Origin: Fulvia fulva
Lineage: Eukaryota; Ascomycota; Dothideomycetes; Mycosphaerellales; Mycosphaerellaceae
Direction: 5' to 3'
Length of the DNA: 64,000 bases
NCBI RefSeq assembly: GCF_020509005.1
Contig: NC_063012.1
Coordinates: 1,674,001 to 1,738,000 of the forward strand
Position numbers and translations under genes: made by a program. Below, one piece after another: positions 53,450 through 62,235 of the stretch (the stretch's first letter is position 1; each line of letters begins with the position of its first letter). The notes below the pieces were generated by a model. It did not search any database and was not told where the DNA came from. It worked only from the letters and a program-made list of their open reading frames with translations.

Positions 53450-54326
53450 GGCGGATCAGCAGGTGTGCGATGGGATGTCGCAGGAGGGATGACATGTACG
53501 TTCGGCGCTGGTCGCTATCGTCGCATCTGCCACGTTCCCGTCGCCGCTGGCTTGTTGGGCAACCGTAGCGACCGACGGTGCGCGGCAGCAAACGTTCGAG
53601 AAGCTTGTGAGCCTTGCGGAGACGGAGACAGCGGATCGCAGGGACCTGGGCAGGCTGGACGTGTTTGTTATTGGCTGACGCGTTCAGTAGCAGCGACGAT
53701 ACTCTGGGTTCTCGCAGAAGATGGGCAGATAGACAGGAACGACAAGACTGCGACAACAACCAAGGCAGGAGCTGGCCACACGGACGGCTAGTGCGATGAT
53801 ATGTATGAAACATTGGAGCGCTGCAGAACGGCGGTAGCCAGCGCGTGGCTGAGCAGGTCGTAGACTCGTAGTAGTTCACGCTGCAGCCTGCACGTCGAAG
53901 CTGTGCTCAGTTTTCCAAGGATAGACCTGAGCCGAGCCGAACCCTGCCATTCTCGCCGCTATCTGGGCGTGACATCGGCACTGGTGTTTTTCATGTTCCC
54001 ATCATGGGCGAGGCTACAGTACATGTATTATCAGAATGGTGGACTCTATCCCAGTGGGGTGACAGTAGTACCGAGCTCCGTGGACTGCTACAGACATACT
54101 CAGTACAATCGAAGCCAGACGCACCCTCGTACAGCATCACAAGCAAATGTCACGCTAGAGCCGCTAGTCGATGAAGAGGTGGTGGAGCTCTTGCATTGGC
54201 GGCCACCCTCTTTCGTCTGCAGGCCTTGGGACATCGAAAGCATGTGTTCGAAAGCTTTCAAGGTTGTAGTCCATTGCCTCCACCATGTGAGCTTTCTTTC
54301 GCGTACCTTCAAGCCTTTTGCTTGGT
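53450..54326. other. Intergenic 0.9 kb
   Basis: Promoter of the PPxY protein and 3' end of the RRN9 gene. Open frames here are short and antisense to nothing; no repeat seen. Confidence 0.35.
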
Positions 54327-56045
54327 CTATTCCCCCTTCATATCCACTATCGAATTGCGACGACCAGTTCTCGAATTCGGGCCAGAAGATCTACTGCGCG
54401 CCTTCCTAGCACGCTTGTCTCTTGATCTTCCAATATGGACACTGATAGGTTTCAAGAACTCGTCCCGTCCATCTGACGATCCGTTGAGTATAGGCCCACG
54501 CTCGCCGCTGTCGAATTCTGCAGACGCCGAAGAGTCGTTGTCACCATCTGAATCATTGGAGGGTGACGTTCTGGCAGATGGCGATAGCTTTAGAGTTTCT
54601 GTTGCCAGCTCTTCATCGGTGTGTCCGTGCTTGCGCTTCAGATGCTCGCTCAGCCGCCATCGTTGTTCGAAAGGTCTGTCATGGCGCGCACAGTCTACAT
54701 CTGGACAGGCGTATACATGGATGGTGTCTCCCATGGGCTCGTCTGGCTCGTCTTCGTCGCTTTCGGACGCTATTGGAGGGACCATGTCGGGAATGTAGTC
54801 CGTGGTATGATCGTGAGCAGTGCCCGCAAGCACCTCTGGCATCGTCCGCAGTGTCATGCCCTCGCGGAACAGAGTCGCGCATCTCCTTGCAGTACGATCG
54901 ATGACAGTCTGGTCGAATCCCACAAGAGCTGCTACTCCAAGAATCTCACTCCAGTCGCGCGTCCCGAGAGCAGACTTGCTCGAGCTGCCATGTGAGACCT
55001 TTTCTCCTTCTTCGCCATCGTCCGAAGAGAACTTGATCTCAACCTCACCGTCGTTTCCTTGCTGATGCGGATCAGAGACGACACGTTTCCGCTTCCTGGC
55101 CGCATTACCACTGCTTTGAGGCCGAGCGCGGGCCTGCGACTGAGAGCGAGAGCTCCTGCTGCGGCGTCCAGAACCGCCTGGCTCTTTGCGATGGCCCCGA
55201 CGGCTCTTGTGCAACGCAATAAAGAGATTGTCGAGCTTACCAAGAATGTGCCGGACTGAAGGCTGCACGATGCGGCTAGCGGCATCTTCGTCATCGAGCA
55301 CCATTGGAGTATAGTGCTCGCTACTCTCCCCAGGATCCGGAGGAGCCTCTTGCTGCAGCTCTTTTTCAAGTCTGTCAAGATCATCCAGTGGCTCATCGCT
55401 GTCATATTCCGGCTTGATCGAGGTCGATCGCATTGGCCTCTTGGTCGGCTCGGCTTTGACAAACTCGGTTTGATGTGCATGAGCCCACTCTCGCGCGTGG
55501 AACCTCTCCTTAGCTAGTCGAAGGATGGTGGCCTTGACTTCCTCCTGGAGGTGTAGGCTTGGCTTCCAGGACTCGGGTGCACGTAGCGTATCTGCGTCTT
55601 CATCTGCGGCTGTGGCAGGAACACCCCACTGTTCTGTGCTTCGTGGAACATGCTCCGGTCTGAGTGGCCACGCAGTCCATGCTTGTGGCGGCAGAAATGG
55701 TAGCTTACCCTCTTCGTCTGGTTTGATCCATTGCTGCTTACTATGCCATGGTCTGGCTTCGACCATGCGCTGCTCATCGCGTTGTTGCTGCTTCCAAGCA
55801 TGGGCATTGTAGAGATGGATGCTCAGGTCATTGTTTTCAGCCTGGTCAAGACTTGCCGCCAAAGCGCGCTCTTTTTGCGTGTAGAATCTCCAGCTGCTAT
55901 CCGGTCCGTAGAAGCGTCCTGGCCGGTCATCGTCGGACAGGTCATCGTCGGCATGACTCTCTTCTCTGTCAGGCTCCTCTTCTGATTCAAGGTCATCATG
56001 TGTATGCTCATCGGCACGATCAAAGTCAGCATCAATCGAGGACAT
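54327..56045 (-). CDS. RRN9: RNA polymerase I initiation factor Rrn9-like
   Basis: Single exon, 572 residues from the ATG at 56045 (MSSIDADFDRADEHTHDD). The Rrn9 signature is at residues ~40-85: RFYGPDSSWRFYTQKERALA, then LDQAENNDLSIHLYNAHAWK, and the Trp/Pro-rich WIKPDEEGKLPFLPPQAWTA follows. Rrn9 is a subunit of the upstream activating factor that recruits RNA polymerase I to rDNA. The middle is disordered with basic and acidic runs (SRRGHRKEPGGSGRRSRSSR). A C2H2-like zinc finger, CPDVDCARHDRPFEQRWRLS ending HLKRKHG, lies near residues 453-483 and is not part of yeast Rrn9. The frame is open a little upstream but has no ATG there. Confidence 0.75.
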   Translation of the reverse strand: MSSIDADFDRADEHTHDDLESEEEPDREESHADDDLSDDDRPGRFYGPDSSWRFYTQKERALAASLDQAENNDLSIHLYNAHAWKQQQRDEQRMVEARPWHSKQQWIKPDEEGKLPFLPPQAWTAWPLRPEHVPRSTEQWGVPATAADEDADTLRAPESWKPSLHLQEEVKATILRLAKERFHAREWAHAHQTEFVKAEPTKRPMRSTSIKPEYDSDEPLDDLDRLEKELQQEAPPDPGESSEHYTPMVLDDEDAASRIVQPSVRHILGKLDNLFIALHKSRRGHRKEPGGSGRRSRSSRSQSQARARPQSSGNAARKRKRVVSDPHQQGNDGEVEIKFSSDDGEEGEKVSHGSSSKSALGTRDWSEILGVAALVGFDQTVIDRTARRCATLFREGMTLRTMPEVLAGTAHDHTTDYIPDMVPPIASESDEDEPDEPMGDTIHVYACPDVDCARHDRPFEQRWRLSEHLKRKHGHTDEELATETLKLSPSARTSPSNDSDGDNDSSASAEFDSGERGPILNGSSDGRDEFLKPISVHIGRSRDKRARKARSRSSGPNSRTGRRNSIVDMKGE

Positions 56046-56474
56046 GCCGAAGTTCGCACGGTCCTGACCACCATATAGCACAATGCATGGCTTCCAAGAC
56101 GTCAGCTCTGGAGGTCAGAACTGAGCATCAGGCATGTGAGGGCGCAAGATCGAGAGTCCCTCGGTCGCGACTCGCGACCAGAAATGCGAGTTTGGAGCTA
56201 AGCCGTTTCAGGCCCGTGCCTGCAGGGTGAATCTTTCCCGCGGTCCTCTCAAAGCGGCAAGCGATTTCCTAGCCATCACTTTGCGACTGCTGCAGTGCGA
56301 CCAGATACACCCTCAACCTGCACCTGCTACGCGACATCACCAGCCAACCATCACATTCGACTTTGCCCGGTGCACAGTCGACCTCACACCCTGTACTCCT
56401 AGACTTCTCACTCCGCACACGCTCCATCAGGCCGTCCACCATCACAGTCACTCCTCATCAGCACCACTCGCAAA
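56046..56474. promoter_or_regulatory. Divergent promoter region, RRN9 and eIF4E
   Basis: About 430 bases between two divergent starts. From 56300 the plus strand is C/A-rich with CATCAC/CACC runs typical of a fungal 5' leader of an abundant mRNA (eIF4E). Confidence 0.45.
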
Positions 56475-57303
56475 ATGGCAGAGGTCGCATCAGCACCCAA
56501 CCCAAAGGACCAGCAAGTGCCGCTTGACTCGATCCCCATCTCCCCAGACGGCGGCATGACCGACGCAACCAACGGCGCCACCAACGGCGAGAAGCCATCG
56601 AGCGACGACAAGATCGTGACTGTTTTCGACGACCCGGCCAACTTCAACGTTAAGCACCAGCTGCAGCACACCTGGACCCTCTGGTTCACCAAGCCACCGA
56701 GCGGCAAGCAAGACTGGAACGAGCTGCTCAAGGAGGTCATCAGCTTCAACAGCGTCGAGGAGTTCTGGGGTATCTACGTGAGTTTGCTCTCGTAGTATTG
56801 TCGTTGTCAAAAAGCCGCAACACTGATCGTCATCACAGAACAACATCACACCTGCCTCCGAGCTCGCGCAAAAGTCCGACTACCATCTCTTCAAGCAAGG
56901 CGTCCGGCCAGAGTGGGAAGACCCACAGAACAAGCACGGTGGTCGCTGGGCATACACATTCAAGGGCACCAAGGCCAATGACGAGGTCTGGCTCAACATC
57001 ATGCTTGCCGCCATCGGTGAGATGCTGGAGGACGAGAGCGATAACGAAGTCATGGGAGTCGTTGTCAACATCCGCAAAGCTTTCTGGCGTGTCGGTCTCT
57101 GGTCCAGAACTGCAGGCCAGCCACCAAAGGGTCGCAAGGACGAGGGAGGAGACCCAGCCGAGAGCCGCAAGCGTCTAGAGCGCATCGGCAAGCGCTTCAA
57201 GGACGTCCTGAACCTGCCAGCAACAGAGTCAATCGAGTTCAGCGGTCACGCAGACTCGGCGCACGCGGGAAGCAGCCGCGCCAAGGCCAAGTTCACGGTC
57301 TAG
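56475..57303 (+). CDS. eIF4E: Translation initiation factor eIF4E (mRNA cap-binding)
   Basis: Exons 56475-56777 and 56839-57303 (61-nt intron after GIY) encode 255 residues. After a disordered acidic leader the cap-binding fold starts at KHQLQHTWTLWFTKPPSGKQ (first conserved Trp), continues with SFNSVEEFWGIYNNI (the eIF4G-binding Trp), KQGVRPEWEDPQNKHGGRWA (cap-stacking Trp) and ESDNEVMGVVVNIRKAFWRV. Length and motif spacing are normal. The protein binds the m7G cap and eIF4G to start translation. Confidence 0.95.
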
Positions 57304-57826
57304 CGAAGTTCGGCTTCACCTTTCACTCGACTTTCTGATTGCGGCGTTCACGCGACGACTTCAACTTGACGATAGCATGGCACATATGGCGCAATAAGGC
57401 GTTCAAAGACTAGCTGGCAGGACTAGCACACAGGGAGGTTGAGCAAGTGGCCCTCCGGGGGAATTAAATGACTGCATGTGCATGTGCATGTGCATAGGCT
57501 ACGACTGGGTGGCACTTCGGATGGATAGCTACGATACAATACCCACTGGCATTGCGGCAAGGAGTTTCTCGACAGCGAGATGGTATGAATAAAAAGTAAT
57601 TTTGCCTGAGAGTCAGAGTGCTTCATTTGGTTTATGCTCATGCCGATGCGGATGAAGTACATTTCGTGGTGGGTTCGCGAGTTGTCATCCTACTAATTCA
57701 TATGTAACAGCATGTGGCCCAAGACTCAAGCACGACTAGCATCACACCCACCAACGTTGGGCCTTCGCTATCCACCATCGTAGCAGCAAGACTCTACTGC
57801 TCCCAGATCATGGGCACGGCACAACC
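57304..57826. other. Convergent intergenic region with hexamer repeat
   Basis: About 520 bases between the 3' ends of eIF4E and the first paralogue gene, including a TGCATG/CATGTG microsatellite at 57473-57495. No gene seen. Confidence 0.4.
57473..57495. repeat. TGCATG hexamer microsatellite
   Basis: Nearly four units of alternating purine/pyrimidine TGCATG; could adopt Z-DNA but is short. Confidence 0.8.
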
Positions 57827-58415
57827 TTAATCCTCGTTCGCAGCCTCATCCTTGACTTTTGCCTCCTCACCGCCCTCATCCTCACCACCAACCTCCTCCT
57901 TCACATCAGCGACATCCTCCCCATTCTCCTCATCCGCCTTCTCAATGCTATCCACAGCCTCCGCCTCAGCCTTCGCCTTCGCAGCTGCCGACGGCGCCTT
58001 CGGCTTACGTCCCTTCTTGACCGCCTTGGCAGGAGCCGCAATCTCTTCACCCTCGCCATCATCGCCTCCCTCGTCGTTGGCAGTGCTCTTACGCTTCTTC
58101 GACTTCGGGGGAGCTCCAGCAGTATCGGGCTCGCCGGAGTAGGAGACGCTGCCTTCGCCTGCTTTGTCGATTTTCTTCTTGAGGGCGTGCCAGGAGGCTT
58201 TGGCGCTGTTGGCGTTCTTGAGGCCGCTGAGTTCGGCGAATTTGGCGTAGTCGACCTGGTTGGGGGGGTGTTAGTTAGTGAGGGTGGTATGGAGGGGTGG
58301 GGTGGATGGTGAGACTTACTGCGAGTTCGGTCTTCATGCAGTTCATTGCTTTGGCGAGGAGTTGGAAGTCGCGGGCTGTGAAGGCGGTCTCGGTCTTGGT
58401 TGCGGCGGCGGACAT
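57827..58415 (-). CDS. Small nuclear protein with Myb/SANT-like domain, paralogue 1
   Basis: Exons 58415-58320 and 58255-57827 (64-nt intron) encode 174 residues. The first ~65 residues are helical: FTARDFQLLAKAMNCMKTEL, then VDYAKFAELSGLKNANSAKA and SWHALKKKIDKAG, a compact three-helix layout of the Myb/SANT-like kind common in filamentous ascomycetes. The remaining ~110 residues are a Lys/Ala/Glu-rich tail with a likely nuclear signal (KSKKRKST) and an acidic end. The intron sits at the same position as in the neighbouring gene, between the first and second helices. Product binds DNA or chromatin by inference only. Confidence 0.75.
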
Positions 58416-58762
58416 GGTTGTGGTGGCTGATGGGTGTGGTGGATGGTGGTTGGTTGGTTGGTTGGTGCTGGTGGCTTTGCGCTGGTGTTTGTTGGGTGAG
58501 GAGTTGGAGAAGAGGTGGAAAGAAATGAGAGAGGTATTTTTGAGCCTACGCGGATGTGATACATTCACTCTCACTGATGCAGGTCAGCTGCACCTCGCGC
58601 ATGACCTACGTCTGTGAAATGTAGCTAAGCTGGGACTTATGATGCTGCCTTTACTACGACTCAGCTTTACCCAGGTTCATGCGCCGCTCACAAGGCTCGA
58701 AGCGTAGCAGTAGCATGGGGGTAATGTCATGTCGGTTCCGTATACCCTCATCTCTAGGCGCC

Positions 58763-59318
58763 TTAGACAAGTTCGTCCGTCTGCTCATCCTTGACAGCAG
58801 CCTTCTCTTCCTCGCCAGCAGCCTCATCGTCCTTGTCCTCCTCCTCAACCTCAGCAGTAGCCTTCTTGCCACCGCGCTTCTTCTGCGTGGTCTTAGCCTT
58901 CTTGGCCGGGGCCTCACCATCGGCGCCATCCTCATCGGCCGCCTTCTTAGCACGCTTACGAGGGGTCGCCTTAGGCTGCACGCCTCTGTCAGAAAAGCAT
59001 TCGATGAGTTACCGGGGGAGCGGCATACCTTGGGAGCGTCACCATTCGCGTCGCCGTTTGCGCCGCCGGTGACTTTCTCAGCTTCAGCGGCAAGCTTCTT
59101 CTTGATGGCGGACCAGGCATTTGAGCAGGACTTGGTGTTGGTGTAACCGGCGAGTCCGGCCATCTTGTCAAAGTTGATCTACGAAATGGTTAGCATCAGG
59201 CGCTGCGCTGGAGGGATTGCAGATCCGCTCGAAGATGACTGACCTTTGGCTGCTCCGAGAAGCACTGCCAGGCGATCGCCATCAACTGCGACTCCCGATC
59301 GGTGAAGACACTGCCCAT
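58763..59318 (-). CDS. Small nuclear protein with Myb/SANT-like domain, paralogue 2
   Basis: Exons 59318-59244, 59178-59029 and 58975-58763 (introns 65 and 53 nt) encode 145 residues. The head, FTDRESQLMAIAWQCFSEQP, INFDKMAGLAGYTNTKSCSN and AWSAIKKKLAAEA, aligns with paralogue 1 without gaps around AxxxGxxNxxSxxxAWxxxKKK. The tail (PKATPRKRAKKAADEDGADG, KKAKTTQKKRGGKK) is basic then acidic. Same strand and head-to-tail with paralogue 1, 347 bp away, so a local duplication is likely. It has an extra intron within the tail. Confidence 0.75.
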
Positions 59319-59660
59319 CTTGACTGGTGATGATGCTGGTAGATGCCGTCTGTTGGAGAAAGATTCGGTGCGGGAATGGTGTATGTGTTAGAGATTGATG
59401 TTTTGTGTTGGTCTTGATAGTGGCTTTTGAAGCCGCGAACTTGTGGCCTGTCACGGAACTTCACTTTGGTGCCTGACGAGCCACGTTCGTGCTCGCGTCA
59501 ATGGACATTCTCATCACAAGGACTGAGCAATCGCTCTCACCCACTCCACTGCAGACCGCATCTCACAATGCTCCACAACAATGGTCCTGCACACCACAGT
59601 TCAGCAGACTGCTTTTGAAGAGTCATTGAGCTTACTACACCAGAATCTCTATCCCCAACA
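59319..59660. other. Intergenic, promoter of paralogue 2
   Basis: About 340 bases, no gene or repeat seen. Confidence 0.4.
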
Positions 59661-60823
59661 TCAATCATCCCACTCCTCATTCAACTCATCAATAAGCCGA
59701 TTCTCAGCATCACTATCTCCCCGTTCCCGGCCCCTCCTATCATACCCTCCTATCCCGCCATTAACTCGACTATACCCCCGCCTCAACGGCAAGAACCGCG
59801 CACACGATGAAGTCAGAATCATGACCAAATCCTGCACACCGTTAGCACCCGCCTGTACACGCTTTGGAGGGCATAACGTACCCTGAAGAAGCCAAAAATC
59901 CCGGCCCACAGTGAATAATTCGGTATCTGTTGCCACCCTCTCTGGTTCAAGACTGCCCGGTTGTACACGCATCCTCCGACAAAGTAGACTGCGATGGCGA
60001 TTACCATGATCACACCAAACACTCCGGAGGGGTTTAGTGAGCCGCCGCTGCTTGTGTTCGCGGTGGCGCAGACGGCCATGGATCGTCCTTCGAAGAAGTA
60101 GGTGCACTCGTCCAGACTGCCGACGAAACTAAGTGCGAATGTTGGGGCGAGGGGGTCTCTGTCGCAGAGCATGCTGATGATGGTGCTCTTCTTCTTCTTT
60201 CCGTTGGACGATGGCTTCTTCTTCGAGTCGCTGTCGTTGCCCTCGTCGTCATCCTTATCCTTGCTCTTCTTCTTGTCTCCACCTCCAACGATTTCTCGAG
60301 TCTCCAGGTTATTCAGCAAGGGCGCGCTGCGTTTCGACACCGATTCACATGGAGAGCCGTCGGTGTAGTTGAGCACAAGCTTCCGGCCTCGCATCACCAG
60401 CTCGGAGTTCTGCTGGCTGTGGATGTATTAGCAATGCTTCCCAGTCCATTGCCCGATCACAGCAACTTACCCCAACGAATACGTCTTCCCATCATGCTTG
60501 TAGTACGCCGACACATTCTGCCACAGATTCTTCTCAACACCCACCACATCCTCTACATTCTCAATGACCGGCCCGCACACATTGACCGTAAAGTTGTAAC
60601 CTAAATCATACCCCGTTGCATTCCAACTATGTTCGCGCGGGTGTTTCGTCTTGCTAACTTTCGGATCAAGCAATTGCAGCGAGCTCAGGTCGAAGAAGCT
60701 ACCACTAGTCGGCGACGTTATGGTGCAGGGTTTCTCGCCGTCTTTGGAATCTTTGGATGCTGCTGCTAAGACAGGCGACGTCAGCGACAGGTAGACGGCT
60801 AGCGAGTAGTATAGCAGGTTCAT
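59661..60823 (-). CDS. Type I membrane cargo receptor with MRH (M6P-receptor-like) domain
   Basis: Exons 60823-60471, 60416-59882 and 59831-59661 (introns 54 and 50 nt) encode 352 residues. MNLLYYSLAVYLSLTSPVLA is a signal peptide. The luminal part has a mannose-6-phosphate-receptor-homology pattern: GSFFDLSSLQLL, YDLGYNFTVNVCGPVIENVE, then a Lys-rich, acidic insert (~155-190), SMLCDRDPLAPTFALSFVGS and CTYFFEGRSMAVCA. One transmembrane helix follows (GVFGVIMVIAIAVYFVGGCV), then a short cytosolic tail with YDRRGRERGDSDAENRLIDE and the ending LNEEWDD. This matches fungal Golgi/endosome MRH receptors; Atg27-type is the alternative. It probably sorts glycoproteins. Confidence 0.82.
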
Positions 60824-61139
60824 GGTGGTAGATGTTCGCGGGGCTATCGCTCGAGGTATAGATGTATGATGGGGTGGATTGGTGTAGCATTCGAGGCGGT
60901 GTTGTAATGCCGGGTTGGTAGTCGCATACTTGTCTTCACGGAAGACGTGCAGATGAGCTTGAAGCCAATCGACCCGTTGCGTCAGGGTCCAATGCAGGGC
61001 GCCAGGTCCGAGGCTCTGCACCAGCCACACGGAACGGGGAGACATTTATATCCGTGCTGTTGTGGGTCCACTTAGCCCTCGCATAGCGAGTGCCTGTCAC
61101 CCACTTAATATCGGGCTTGGCGGAGGGTCACGCACCTGA
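60824..61139. other. Boundary between normal DNA and RIP-affected repeat
   Basis: Promoter of the MRH receptor gene, then the transition into AT-rich DNA at about 61140, where TA steps rise and CA/TG steps fall. Confidence 0.5.
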
Positions 61140-61860
61140 TTTTGGGCGTAGTAGTCTCTTATTATCCTAATTATTTATGTTATAATAGCCGTAACAATAC
61201 CGCGTTAATATAGATAGTATAATAGGCCTCGTAGCCGCCCTACTAGCTCTAGCAGTAGCACTAGCGTGTCCAAATACGCCGACGAAGAGCGCCAGATTGA
61301 TGTTGTTCTTAAGTAGGCTTAAGAGCGTATTAACGCGTTACTTCTACCTCTTATTAAGTACCTATATAATAAGTAACCGGCCGGACAGTCAATATATTAG
61401 AGGTCGTGTCATCGATAGAGTAGGAAGCACGGTAGCCTAACTAATAGGGCTACTATTAGGGGCAATCTTTTGGATATCTAGTCGGCCGCGTTAAAGTAAT
61501 ATATTATTAATCGCGATCGAATAGAGCTACTAATATTAAAGAGACTATTAACAGAAGTTAGTAAGTATATTATTAAGCAATTACTACTACCGGACAAAGT
61601 GTTTAGGCCCTTTAGCGATAGATAGGCTAAACGGTAGCTTAAGAAGTATAGTATTAAGCTAAAGAAGACTAAGCCTATTAAGGTTATACGGAAGTATAAG
61701 GGAGCCGTTCTTAATATAGGGCAAATAACGAAGTTATTAGACAGGCTATCTAAGAGGAGCACGAGGTACGGAAAGTTAATATATAAGCCGAGGTATACGA
61801 GCCGGCCCGTACCGAGTTACGTAACCGACTACTATTTACTCGACGTCCGCCTAGGCCCGT

Positions 61861-61878
61861 AATACTACCCCCCCTCTA
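61861..61878 (-). repeat. Second polypurine-tract-like sequence
   Basis: Minus strand reads TTAGAGGGGGGGTAGTATTACG, nearly the same as the tract at 62221-62235 with its LTR start. It suggests a second, nested or tandem element whose interior lies between 61140 and 61860. Confidence 0.5.
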
Positions 61879-62220
61879 AAAAATCGGCCTGTCCTTAGTA
61901 CTATTCTTCCTTACGACGTAGGCCTATATAAAGGTCGTATCGTCCTCTAGATTATCCGCTTTATTATCTATCGCGTTATTATCTATTACTTTGTCCTCTA
62001 TAACGTCGTCTTCGTCGTTAGTATTACGGGCGAGAGTACTATAATAGGGTCGGGTAAAGACATATATAGTTACGCGAGCTATCTAAGAGAGCGCGAGAAG
62101 CGTAAGAAGATAAAGTCGCGTGAATCGAGCTAGCGGGTACTAGCGGCCGCTAGCGCGCGGGCGTACGGCCGACGATACTATATTACGAGGTAGTTAGTAA
62201 AAAGGGCTGTCTCGTAATAG

Positions 62221-62235
62221 TACCCCCCCTCCTCG
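62221..62235 (-). repeat. Polypurine tract of the retrotransposon
   Basis: CGAGGAGGGGGGGTA on the minus strand, immediately followed by TACTATTACGAG, where the 3' LTR would start (an original TG changed to TA by RIP). This primes plus-strand DNA synthesis in LTR elements. Confidence 0.65.
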
